A stretch of DNA of 64,000 nt, taken from positions 1 through 64,000 of the forward strand of contig NZ_MCWZ01000277.1 in the NCBI RefSeq assembly GCF_002877365.1, read 5' to 3'. A program made the translations under genes and the position numbers. Source of the stretch: Vibrio sp. 10N.261.55.A7 (lineage in GTDB: Bacteria; Pseudomonadota; Gammaproteobacteria; Enterobacterales; Vibrionaceae). Numbering within the stretch: the first letter of the stretch is position 1; every line of letters starts with the position of its first letter. Below, piece by piece: positions 55,245 through 63,092 of this stretch. Under the pieces are notes generated by a model. It saw nothing but the letters and a program-made list of their open reading frames with translations. It had not been told where the DNA came from and did no database searches.

Positions 55245-56315
55245 TTAAGACTGTGCTTTAAGCTGCAATAATGTATGGCCCAGGCCAATATCATCCGTGC
55301 GTTCAACCACTTCCAAACCCGCCTCTTCAACGATTTCTAAGAAATCTTCGCTACGATAAAATCGGCTGTTTCCGTTCGCTAAGCAGGTAAAATACAGTGA
55401 AGTCGCATTGAGGCTATACGCCGCAGCATCGTATTTCTGAGCATCCCAAAAGAGCTCTAAGATATACACCTTAGAATCAGGAAGTAGCTGAGCTTTCACT
55501 CGCTTCAAGATGCTGAGTATTTCCATTGGAGAAAAACAGTCTAGGAACTGGCTCATCCACCATACATCTGCGTTTTCCGGCAGAGATTGTTTCTTATCCA
55601 ACATATTCGCTGGATACGGGTGAACGCGATCTGCAAAGCCATGTTCGTCTGCATTTTTCATCGCCATTTCAAGCTGTTGAGGCAAGTCGACTATCGTGAC
55701 TTTGACCTCATCACTATGCTGGCAACACTGCATTGCCCACTTACCGGTGTTTCCACCGATATCGACAATGTGCTTCGGTTTAGAGGCAAACACTTCTTCA
55801 AGCAATACAGGGAAAGAGCGGTCGGAATAGAAATGATCAAATTTAAACCAGCTCGCTTTGGCTTTCTCAGGCAATCGAGACAACCCTTGGTAGATGGTTT
55901 CCCAGTCGCCCAATTCCTTCAAACCAGCAGGCTTACCCTCCTGAATGGATTCCGTTAAATGCATCATTGCGGCGTAACAAACGTCGGCGGTAAAGTCCAT
56001 ATTGGCCTGTGTCATACCATCATGGAGCAAGAAAAAACCTAAGTTTGCGAGTGAGTAATTCGGCTTGTTCCACAAAACGATATGGGCGCTGATTGCCATA
56101 TCAAGTAAAACCTTCACGCCATACTCGGAAACGCCAGTCGCCAAAGCAATTTGCTCGGCACTCAGGCCGTCGCTTCCTGCCTCATCAATCGCTTCGAGAA
56201 TGTTAAGGTCGCGAAGTGTGCGAGCCGTATGGAAAACGATGGGAGCAAACGCGAGCTTTTGTGCTTCCGTTTTTGCTTCTAAAGCATTAAATGGGTCTGT
56301 ATTTTGATCTAACAC
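55245..56315 (-). CDS. SAM-dependent methyltransferase of the aryl polyene cluster
   Basis: A 356-residue protein of the plant-O-methyltransferase-like fold. An N-terminal winged-helix dimerisation domain (about 25-95; AEQIALATGVSEYGVKVLLD) precedes the Rossmann SAM domain with VDIGGNTGKW at residues 184-193 and WWMSQFLDCFSP near residue 262. Start is GTG. It sits between the lipoprotein and flavoprotein genes. Known aryl polyenes carry methylated hydroxyphenyl heads, so ring methylation is the likely task; this is inference from context. Confidence 0.85.
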   Translation of the reverse strand: MLDQNTDPFNALEAKTEAQKLAFAPIVFHTARTLRDLNILEAIDEAGSDGLSAEQIALATGVSEYGVKVLLDMAISAHIVLWNKPNYSLANLGFFLLHDGMTQANMDFTADVCYAAMMHLTESIQEGKPAGLKELGDWETIYQGLSRLPEKAKASWFKFDHFYSDRSFPVLLEEVFASKPKHIVDIGGNTGKWAMQCCQHSDEVKVTIVDLPQQLEMAMKNADEHGFADRVHPYPANMLDKKQSLPENADVWWMSQFLDCFSPMEILSILKRVKAQLLPDSKVYILELFWDAQKYDAAAYSLNATSLYFTCLANGNSRFYRSEDFLEIVEEAGLEVVERTDDIGLGHTLLQLKAQS

Positions 56316-56339
56316 GAATGAACCTAACCAAATTATTTA

Positions 56340-56729
56340 TTATTGTGCGGCTAAAAAAGAGAGTTTCTTTTGGATATCAACATTGAGGTTGTTGATCCAT
56401 CGATTGTAGTTGCGGTGTATTTTTCCATCGCTCGCCTTCAAATTAGACGAACTCACGTAGGTAATGGAATAGTACTTTTCTGAATACTGAACATTGATTT
56501 TCGCAGAGTGTGAACGAACCATTATACTGGCAGACAAACTATCAGAATCGATGTCTTCAACTACCCAGCCTCTGTTCATCGCCGAATCGACAATTGCACT
56601 TTTCACCTGTTTACTGGTCAAGTTATAGGCAACGGGTTGGTCTTCAACATTCATAACAGGTTGAACTCTGCCACAGCCTACCAAAAGAAGGGTCAAAATT
56701 AGCGAAATAACTACATTAATAGTTTTCAT
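56340..56729 (-). CDS. small lipoprotein at the aryl polyene cluster
   Basis: A 129-residue protein with a lipoprotein signal peptide; the lipobox LLVGCG puts the lipidated cysteine near residue 19. The mature part is a small alpha/beta domain (YNLTSKQVKSAIVDSAMNRG, then SASIMVRSHSAKINVQYSEK, YYSITYVSSSN). It is the first gene of the minus-strand unit, 24 bases before the methyltransferase and 77 bases from the divergent apeC. No function is known to me; small lipoproteins occur often in aryl polyene loci. Confidence 0.8.
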   Translation of the reverse strand: MKTINVVISLILTLLLVGCGRVQPVMNVEDQPVAYNLTSKQVKSAIVDSAMNRGWVVEDIDSDSLSASIMVRSHSAKINVQYSEKYYSITYVSSSNLKASDGKIHRNYNRWINNLNVDIQKKLSFLAAQ

Positions 56730-56806
56730 AACAGTTCCTTGTCATTAATATGGTCTTTGTGAATGGCCCCTAGTATTTCGTCACAAAGGCAACAAATCAA
56801 TATCTT

Positions 56807-57550
56807 ATGTCAAAACAAACTCAATTAGCTTGCTTCAATATCATTGACCACTTTGCGCTGTCTGCTGGATTAACTCAAACTGACCAATGGCAACAATGGG
56901 CCAAGACTCTCGATTGGCCGCAAGATAACCAAATCGATGTTCATCATATTCCACCAATGATGCGTCGCCGAATGAGCAGCCTAAGTAAACTCGCGGTACA
57001 AACGGCTTTAGAGTTATTGGCTAAACATGAGATTGATTATCTGGTCTTTGCCAGTCGACATGGGGAACTTAAGCGCAGTGCCAATCTAATCAAAGACATT
57101 GTCCAAGGTGAAGAAGCCTCGCCAATGGCCTTTTCGCAATCCGTCCATAACACTGCCGCAGGGTTAACCACCATTGCTGCAAAAAAGGCCATTCCAGCCA
57201 CGTCTATTGCCGCTGGGCTGAATACCTTCCAAAGTGCCATCATCGACGCTTGGCTCTATTTAACCGAGCATCCTAACCATAAGGTATTGGTGATAGATTT
57301 CGATGAACCCGCCCCGGAGCCTTATCAACAATATGTACAAAATGAATATCAGGGGTACGCACTAGGAATGGTGTTAAATCACGGCGACACAATTGCGATT
57401 ACAGCAAAACAAGACAAAAAGCAGGCATCTGCCACCAACACGTTACCGCAAGGGCTGGATTTCTTGCAATACTATCTTAACGATCACCGGGAGTGGCGAT
57501 TAAACAATAACTTACAAGGATGGACATGGACGCGCTCTTCACTAAGTTAA
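56807..57550 (+). CDS. apeC: beta-ketoacyl synthase chain-length-factor-like protein
   Basis: A 247-residue thiolase-fold half protein of the Ketoacyl-synt_2 family. It has MMRRRMSSLSKLAVQTALEL and FASRHGELKRSANLIKD, and SQSVHNTAAGLTTIAAKKAI where a catalytic ketosynthase would have its cysteine. It is the non-catalytic partner of the ApeO ketosynthase in the type II aryl polyene synthase. ApeO itself is expected beyond the right edge. First gene of the plus-strand operon; it overlaps the next gene by 25 bases. Confidence 0.88.
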   Translation: MSKQTQLACFNIIDHFALSAGLTQTDQWQQWAKTLDWPQDNQIDVHHIPPMMRRRMSSLSKLAVQTALELLAKHEIDYLVFASRHGELKRSANLIKDIVQGEEASPMAFSQSVHNTAAGLTTIAAKKAIPATSIAAGLNTFQSAIIDAWLYLTEHPNHKVLVIDFDEPAPEPYQQYVQNEYQGYALGMVLNHGDTIAITAKQDKKQASATNTLPQGLDFLQYYLNDHREWRLNNNLQGWTWTRSSLS

Positions 57551-58308
57551 ATCAATATTGGCGAATAATCGCAACCGGATTTTGTTTCTCAGTCTTTGGC
57601 ATCGGGGGGCTATGGCTAAGTTTTGTTTTTATTCCACTGATCCACCTTTTCAACCGAGATAAGACGGAACAAGAACTTCAAGTCCAGCAGCTCATACAAC
57701 AGAGCTTTCACCTATTTTGTCGTCTCATGCGCTTTACTGGAGCCATTGACTATCGGATCGAAGGAGAAGAGCTTCTCACTCAAGACCGGAATTGCCTCAT
57801 CGTCGCCAATCATCCAAGCCTGATTGACTATGTATTGATCGCCTCATTACTTAAGCAGTGTGATTGCTTAGTCAAATCGGCCATCTGGTCAAATATGTTC
57901 ATGAAACATGTCGTGAAAGGCGCGGGATACATACCCAATGAAGCACCGGAAGATTTACTCGAACAGTGTGAACATAAGTTCAATCAAGGTAACGTATTGC
58001 TGGTTTTTCCAGAGGGCACGCGGACAAAAGTGAACAGTGATGTCAAACTTCAACGCGGCGCCGCACAAATTGCCGTTCGAACTGAACGAGATTTGCGCAT
58101 TATTCATATATCAGTGACGCCCAGCTTTCTCACAAAGGAGACGAAGTGGTATCAAGTACCAAAAACCAAGCCACTTTTCCTTGTAGAAGTTAAGGACAAA
58201 GTTGAGGTCGCGCCTTTTATAGAGCAAACTAGCAACGCGACTTTAGCGGCAAGAAAACTGAATGAACATTTAGCCAGCGCTATTTTCCCCCAAGAATATA
58301 CAAATTAA
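57526..58308 (+). CDS. apeD: lysophospholipid acyltransferase-family protein
   Basis: About 260 residues: an N-terminal membrane segment, then the PlsC fold with NHPSLIDYVLI (HxxxxD) near residue 90 and VFPEGTRTK near residue 163. AAGGA six bases upstream selects the ATG at 57526. It probably transfers an acyl group, perhaps the polyene, onto a membrane glycolipid anchor. The letter follows the C-to-J order of known ape clusters, recalled from memory. Confidence 0.85.
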   Translation: MDALFTKLNQYWRIIATGFCFSVFGIGGLWLSFVFIPLIHLFNRDKTEQELQVQQLIQQSFHLFCRLMRFTGAIDYRIEGEELLTQDRNCLIVANHPSLIDYVLIASLLKQCDCLVKSAIWSNMFMKHVVKGAGYIPNEAPEDLLEQCEHKFNQGNVLLVFPEGTRTKVNSDVKLQRGAAQIAVRTERDLRIIHISVTPSFLTKETKWYQVPKTKPLFLVEVKDKVEVAPFIEQTSNATLAARKLNEHLASAIFPQEYTN

Positions 58309-58318
58309 GTAGGTGCAA

Positions 58319-58582
58319 ATGGAAGTACTACACAACGAAATTAAACAACTCATCATTGATGCTTTGAACCTTGAAGACCTCACCATTGATGATATTGAGG
58401 CTGAGGCACCTTTATTTGGAGATGGATTAGGCCTAGATTCAATTGATGCTTTAGAGCTTGGTTTAGCCATCAAGAAAAAGTACAATTTCGTTATTGATGC
58501 TGACGACACGAATACTCGCCAGTATTTTTCTTCAGTAGCTAATTTAGCTAAATTTATTTCTTCTCAAACCAACAGTAAATAG
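58319..58582 (+). CDS. apeE: acyl carrier protein
   Basis: An 87-residue carrier with LGLDSIDALELGLAIKKKY; the DSID serine takes the phosphopantetheine. Eleven bases after apeD; GTAGGTG supports the ATG at 58319 over the GTG at 58313. One of two adjacent carriers of the aryl polyene synthase. Confidence 0.92.
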   Translation: MEVLHNEIKQLIIDALNLEDLTIDDIEAEAPLFGDGLGLDSIDALELGLAIKKKYNFVIDADDTNTRQYFSSVANLAKFISSQTNSK

Positions 58583-58589
58583 AACCGTT

Positions 58590-58847
58590 ATGGCAGATGT
58601 AAACCAAGAACAAGTGTTTGAACAAGTACAAAGTGCACTTGTAGAGCTTTTTGAAATCGATGAAGCGGATATCACCCCTGACGCTCATCTGTATCAAGAT
58701 CTTGATTTAGACAGCATCGACGCGGTTGACCTTGTTGTCCACTTACAAAACGTAACGGGCAAGAAAATCAAACCTGACGAATTCAAAGCCGTGCGTACGG
58801 TTAATGATGTTGTTGAATCAGTCACTGAGTTATTGAAAGGCAACTAA
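58590..58847 (+). CDS. apeF: acyl carrier protein
   Basis: An 85-residue carrier with DLDLDSIDAVDLVVHLQNVT, the serine being the phosphopantetheine site. It is more acidic than its neighbour. Its stop overlaps the start of the membrane protein gene by one base. In studied clusters one carrier accepts the aryl starter and the other the extender units; which does which cannot be told. Confidence 0.92.
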   Translation: MADVNQEQVFEQVQSALVELFEIDEADITPDAHLYQDLDLDSIDAVDLVVHLQNVTGKKIKPDEFKAVRTVNDVVESVTELLKGN

Positions 58848-59437
58848 TGCAAACATTGCTGACCGCGTTGTCTGCAATTGCACTGCTTGCTTATCCTTTC
58901 GCCGTGTATTTCGGCATTGACCATTTTGGCATTCAGATAATTGGAGTAATTCTTGTCGCACTTTTTGCGATAAGAATTCTCTCTGCCAGCAGCGCCAAAC
59001 TTAAAGAGCTTAAACAATTAGCGGTCATCACCGGCGTAACCGGCGTCACGTTGACTCTTTTGGGTATTCTCTTTAAGCAACAGGGATGGTTAACCTTCTA
59101 CCCTGTCATTATGAACCTTTGCTTGTTTTCCCTCTTTTTCCAAAGTTTAAAACAGCCGCAGACCATTATTGAGCGACTCGCAAGGCTCCAAGAGCCCGAC
59201 TTACCCCATCACGGCGTCGTCTATACACGTAAAGTAACCAAGGTGTGGTGTGTGTTTTTTATCGCTAACGCTTCGATTGCTTTGTACACCTGCTTTCAAA
59301 GCATTGAGGTATGGACACTGTACAATGGGCTGGTGAGTTATCTCCTTATTGGTGCACTCTTTACCATTGAATGGGTCGTTAGAGTATGGGTGCGTCGTAA
59401 AAACCTAACGGTAGACACGAAATCGCGCAACAACTAA
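58847..59437 (+). CDS. apeG: COG4648-type membrane protein
   Basis: A 196-residue protein with about six hydrophobic segments and a conserved middle (FQSLKQPQTIIERLARLQEP then DLPHHGVVYTRKVTKVWCVF). It is a regular member of aryl polyene loci, of unknown function, possibly in lipid handling or membrane assembly of the synthase. One-base overlap with apeF. Confidence 0.82.
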   Translation: MQTLLTALSAIALLAYPFAVYFGIDHFGIQIIGVILVALFAIRILSASSAKLKELKQLAVITGVTGVTLTLLGILFKQQGWLTFYPVIMNLCLFSLFFQSLKQPQTIIERLARLQEPDLPHHGVVYTRKVTKVWCVFFIANASIALYTCFQSIEVWTLYNGLVSYLLIGALFTIEWVVRVWVRRKNLTVDTKSRNN

Positions 59438-59476
59438 AAATTTACTCGGAACTCCCTCCAAAAGGACGCTGGATAC

Positions 59477-60943
59477 ATGTCAAACCACACCGCCACCCAA
59501 TTCTCTTCATTAAGCGAGATCATGAATGCCGCTCGGGCTGATTCACATCCCGTTTCTTTTTCTGAACAAGGCACTTGGACATGGCAACAGTTTAAATCAG
59601 ACATTGCGACTCTCGTTTCTCAGTTGAGAGGAATTCAGCAGCAACACATCGCACTCTGTTCCAATGACACGTACTTATTTGCTATCGGCTTCTTTGCACT
59701 GAGTCAGACCAACAAAACCATTGTTCTTCCTGGGAATTACCAACCTAACGCCCTTATTGAGTTAGCGAGTCAATATGAACTTCTACTGTGTGATCCAGTA
59801 ATAGCGGCTTCAATTAGCGCCGCAGAAAACAAACACAATATTGATGGTTCCGTAGAAATGATGCTATTGGTGTCAAGCTCTAGCGATCAATCCAATCGAC
59901 TTGACTCCGATCAACGTGAATCGCACCAACGTGAATCAAGCCAGTGCGAATCGACGCCAACCTTTGAAACACTTGATCTCGATGCCCAGCAAATCATTTT
60001 ATACACATCTGGATCAAGCGGTCAGCCTAAGGCGATTACAAAAACGATGGCTCAACTCAATGCAGAGGTTGCGGTCTTAGAAAGACAATGGGGAAAACAC
60101 CTGCAAGGTACCACCATAGAGAGCACTGTGTCACATCAACATATTTATGGGTTGTTGTTCAAGCTTCTCTGGCCACTGTGTGTGGGGCGAGCATTCAACA
60201 AGATGACTTTGGAGTACCCAGAACAACTTCTCACGCACTGTGACAAAGATACTCTGCTTATCTCTAGCCCTGCTTTGCTAAAAAGACTCACTGGCCAAAT
60301 GCCAGGGGCTTACCGCATGATCTTTTCATCGGGTGGGCCTTTGCCATTCCAAGCGGCGCAAGAATCGAAACAATGGTTAGGTCAACTCCCAACAGAAGTA
60401 TTCGGTAGCACCGAAACGGGGGGAATCGCCTTTCGGCAGCAAGCCAATGACACATCACCTTGGCAGCTCTTTCCAAGCATAGAAGCCGGCTTAAATGCTG
60501 AGCACTGCTTGAAGCTAAAATCTCCTTACATCGACCCTTCTCGCTGGTATCAGACCGCAGATCAAGTAGAGCTATTGGGAGAGGGTTTATTCAACCTCAA
60601 AGGAAGAGCCGATCGCATTGTAAAAATAGAAGAAAAGCGCATCTCACTGGTTGAAGTCGAAAAACGTCTTGAACAATTGCCTTGGATAGAGGAAAGTGCG
60701 GTAATCCCAATGTATGATGACGAACGTTTGACACTCGTCGCCGCCATTGCTCTGACACCGTTAGGTGAAGAGAAAATACGAAATCTCGGAAAAGGGAAGT
60801 TTTGGTTAGCACTTCGCGCTGAGCTGCGTCAATGGCTAGAGCCGATTGCAACGCCTAAACGCTTTCGGGTTGTCAACGAGATTCCATTGAGTAGCCAGGG
60901 CAAGCGACTCACGACTAATATCGAACAACTATTTGAAAAATAA
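59477..60943 (+). CDS. apeH: AMP-dependent aryl-acid:ACP ligase
   Basis: A 488-residue ANL-superfamily adenylating enzyme, about the family's usual size. The P-loop-like motif ILYTSGSSGQPKAITKT lies near residue 175, EVFGSTETGG near residue 310 and LKGRADRIVKIEEKRISL near residue 375, with the C-terminal lysine near NEIPLSSQGKRL. It is expected to activate the aryl carboxylate and load it on a carrier. Residues about 135-160 hold a repetitive DQRESHQRESSQCES insertion, unusual for the family. Confidence 0.88.
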   Translation: MSNHTATQFSSLSEIMNAARADSHPVSFSEQGTWTWQQFKSDIATLVSQLRGIQQQHIALCSNDTYLFAIGFFALSQTNKTIVLPGNYQPNALIELASQYELLLCDPVIAASISAAENKHNIDGSVEMMLLVSSSSDQSNRLDSDQRESHQRESSQCESTPTFETLDLDAQQIILYTSGSSGQPKAITKTMAQLNAEVAVLERQWGKHLQGTTIESTVSHQHIYGLLFKLLWPLCVGRAFNKMTLEYPEQLLTHCDKDTLLISSPALLKRLTGQMPGAYRMIFSSGGPLPFQAAQESKQWLGQLPTEVFGSTETGGIAFRQQANDTSPWQLFPSIEAGLNAEHCLKLKSPYIDPSRWYQTADQVELLGEGLFNLKGRADRIVKIEEKRISLVEVEKRLEQLPWIEESAVIPMYDDERLTLVAAIALTPLGEEKIRNLGKGKFWLALRAELRQWLEPIATPKRFRVVNEIPLSSQGKRLTTNIEQLFEK

Positions 60944-60982
60944 ATTTATTCACCAGCAGTAGATGTAGAATCAGAATTCATT

Positions 60983-61351
60983 ATGGTAAAACGAAAACCC
61001 ACGCTGATAGAGTCAGAGATACATTTTCCTTCCGCTCAACTGACGCTAAAAGTTGATGCGGATATCTTGGACTTTTCAGGTCACTTTAAACACTTCCCAA
61101 TCTTGCCGGGCGTCACTCAAATTGACTGGGTACTTTTTTATGGTGTCGATTTTCTCAACATTCCGCCAGCGTTCAAAGGCATGGAAGTGATCAAATTCCA
61201 AGAGCCTATACTGCCAGATTCCATCGTCCGTTTATCGTTAAGCTGGGACGAGGTGAAGCATAAGCTCTCTTTCAAGTACACTTCGATCCGTGATGAAGAA
61301 GAAATTATTCACTCTTCAGGAAAGATGAAACTTGGAGTGCCTAGTGAGTAG
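60983..61351 (+). CDS. apeI: hotdog-fold 3-hydroxyacyl-ACP dehydratase
   Basis: A 122-residue FabZ/FabA-like hotdog protein with FSGHFKHFPILPGVTQIDWV, where the His and Pro-Gly pattern marks the active site near residue 34. In aryl polyene synthesis it forms a heterodimer with ApeP (expected outside the window) and dehydrates the beta-hydroxyacyl intermediates. Its stop overlaps apeJ by eight bases. Confidence 0.88.
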   Translation: MVKRKPTLIESEIHFPSAQLTLKVDADILDFSGHFKHFPILPGVTQIDWVLFYGVDFLNIPPAFKGMEVIKFQEPILPDSIVRLSLSWDEVKHKLSFKYTSIRDEEEIIHSSGKMKLGVPSE

Positions 61352-63092
61352 CTACTCCGCTTGCTTCTTAATTCCATGCTACAACCATGGCTCAACGGTG
61401 ACTCAAGTTGTTGAATCGCTTGCAGCCTTCTCTTTGCCGATCGTTATTGTCGATGATGGTAGCGAAGCCGCGACCAAAGAAGTTCTGTCAACATTAGAGG
61501 CCCAAGCGTCTGTACATTTGGTGACGTTACAAGAGAATCAAGGAAAAGGTGGCGCTGTCATGGCTGGGCTGAGCGCAATCAGCGGCATGGGTCATAGCCA
61601 CGCGATACAAATCGATTCTGATGGCCAACATGACCTAGAAGCCTTGCCGAACTTAATCACCGCTTCACAACAACGCCCTCACCAATTAATTTCTGGTCGT
61701 CCAATTTATGACGACAGTGTGCCAAAATCGCGCTTGTATGGACGTTACTTGACGCATGTTTGGGTCTGGATTGAAACCCTATCTCTAAGCATAAAAGACA
61801 GCATGTGTGGGTTTCGTGCCTACCCAATAAAAGAGACGATACCGGTACTTTCTAAGTACAACATCGGTACAAGAATGGATTTTGATATCGAAATTCTAGT
61901 TCGACTCTATTGGGAAGGCGTCGACAGCCACTTTATCGACACGCGAGTAATTTACCCGGAAGGTGGCCTATCTCACTTCGATGCGCTGCATGACAACATT
62001 AAAATCAGCAAAATGCACACCAAGCTCTTCTTTGGCATGTTACCCAGAATACCTAGGTTGATTGGCCGACATTTCAGTGCTCCATCCAATAACAAACCTG
62101 CGGAAAGTAAACCCGATGAACAGGCCCAACAGAAGCATTGGTCAGCCCGTAAAGAGCGCGGTACGGTATTTGGCATAAAGCTGCTTTTGGGTGTCTATAG
62201 CTTATTGGGTAGGAAAGTCTTTAATCTCATTCTTTCTATCGTTATGCGTTACTACCATGTCACAGGCAAGCAAGCGAAACAGGCTTCACAGCAGTATCTA
62301 GATACCCTAACTCGCTTTGCAAAAGAAAGAGCTATATCGCTTCCTGACAACCTCAACAGCTATCAGCACTTGCTCTCATTTGGGCACACCATGCTCGACA
62401 AGCTTGCGGCGTGGAAAGGCGATTTCTCAGTCGAGAATCTGACCATACATGGCCAGGAACACTTTGAAGAAATCACGAAGCAGAACCAAGGTGTCGTTTT
62501 ACTCGGTTCACACCTTGGCAATATTGAATTGTGCAGGGCACTCAGTCGACGTCATTCACATGTTAAAATCAACGCGTTAGTCTTTACCGAGCACGCTGAA
62601 CGATTTAACAGTGTCATGAAAGCCATTAATCCCAACTCTGAACTAAACCTGATCCAAGTCAGTCACATGGGGCCAGATACCGCTATCCTCTTACAGCAAA
62701 AGATAGAGCAAGGCGAGTGGATCGTTATCGTGGGTGATAGAACCTCAACCAGTAAAGAGAGCCGTTCAGTGTGGGCGGATTTTCTCGGCAAATCCGCGCC
62801 ATTTCCACAAGGACCCTTTTTACTGGCTTCCATCCTGAAGGCTCCGGTATACCTTCTTTTTGGATTGCGTGACGATAGCCGAAAAGAACCACATTTTAAC
62901 GTCTACTTTGAGCATTTTAGTGACAAAATAGACTTCCCAAGAAAAGAGCGACAAATCGCAATTCAGCGTACGGTTCAACAGTACGCGCAGCGACTTGAAC
63001 ATTACACCTTAAAAGCACCTTTGCAGTGGTATAACTTTTTTAATTTTTGGACTTTAAGTAAGCAACAAGAAGACGGAAAACATGAAAAATAG
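61344..63092 (+). CDS. apeJ: glycosyltransferase 2 / lauroyl-type acyltransferase fusion
   Basis: About 582 residues. The N-terminal GT2 domain (about 1-240) has FLIPCYNHGSTVTQVVESLA, VDDGSEA and QIDSDGQHDLEALPNL. The C-terminal HtrB/LpxL-type acyltransferase domain (about 285-575) has LGSHLGNIELCRALS (HxxxxE) and GDRTSTSKES. GGAG supports a GTG start at 61344. The fusion suggests coupling of sugar transfer and acylation on the polyene's lipid anchor. It overlaps the next gene by 11 bases. Confidence 0.87.
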   Translation: MSSYSACFLIPCYNHGSTVTQVVESLAAFSLPIVIVDDGSEAATKEVLSTLEAQASVHLVTLQENQGKGGAVMAGLSAISGMGHSHAIQIDSDGQHDLEALPNLITASQQRPHQLISGRPIYDDSVPKSRLYGRYLTHVWVWIETLSLSIKDSMCGFRAYPIKETIPVLSKYNIGTRMDFDIEILVRLYWEGVDSHFIDTRVIYPEGGLSHFDALHDNIKISKMHTKLFFGMLPRIPRLIGRHFSAPSNNKPAESKPDEQAQQKHWSARKERGTVFGIKLLLGVYSLLGRKVFNLILSIVMRYYHVTGKQAKQASQQYLDTLTRFAKERAISLPDNLNSYQHLLSFGHTMLDKLAAWKGDFSVENLTIHGQEHFEEITKQNQGVVLLGSHLGNIELCRALSRRHSHVKINALVFTEHAERFNSVMKAINPNSELNLIQVSHMGPDTAILLQQKIEQGEWIVIVGDRTSTSKESRSVWADFLGKSAPFPQGPFLLASILKAPVYLLFGLRDDSRKEPHFNVYFEHFSDKIDFPRKERQIAIQRTVQQYAQRLEHYTLKAPLQWYNFFNFWTLSKQQEDGKHEK

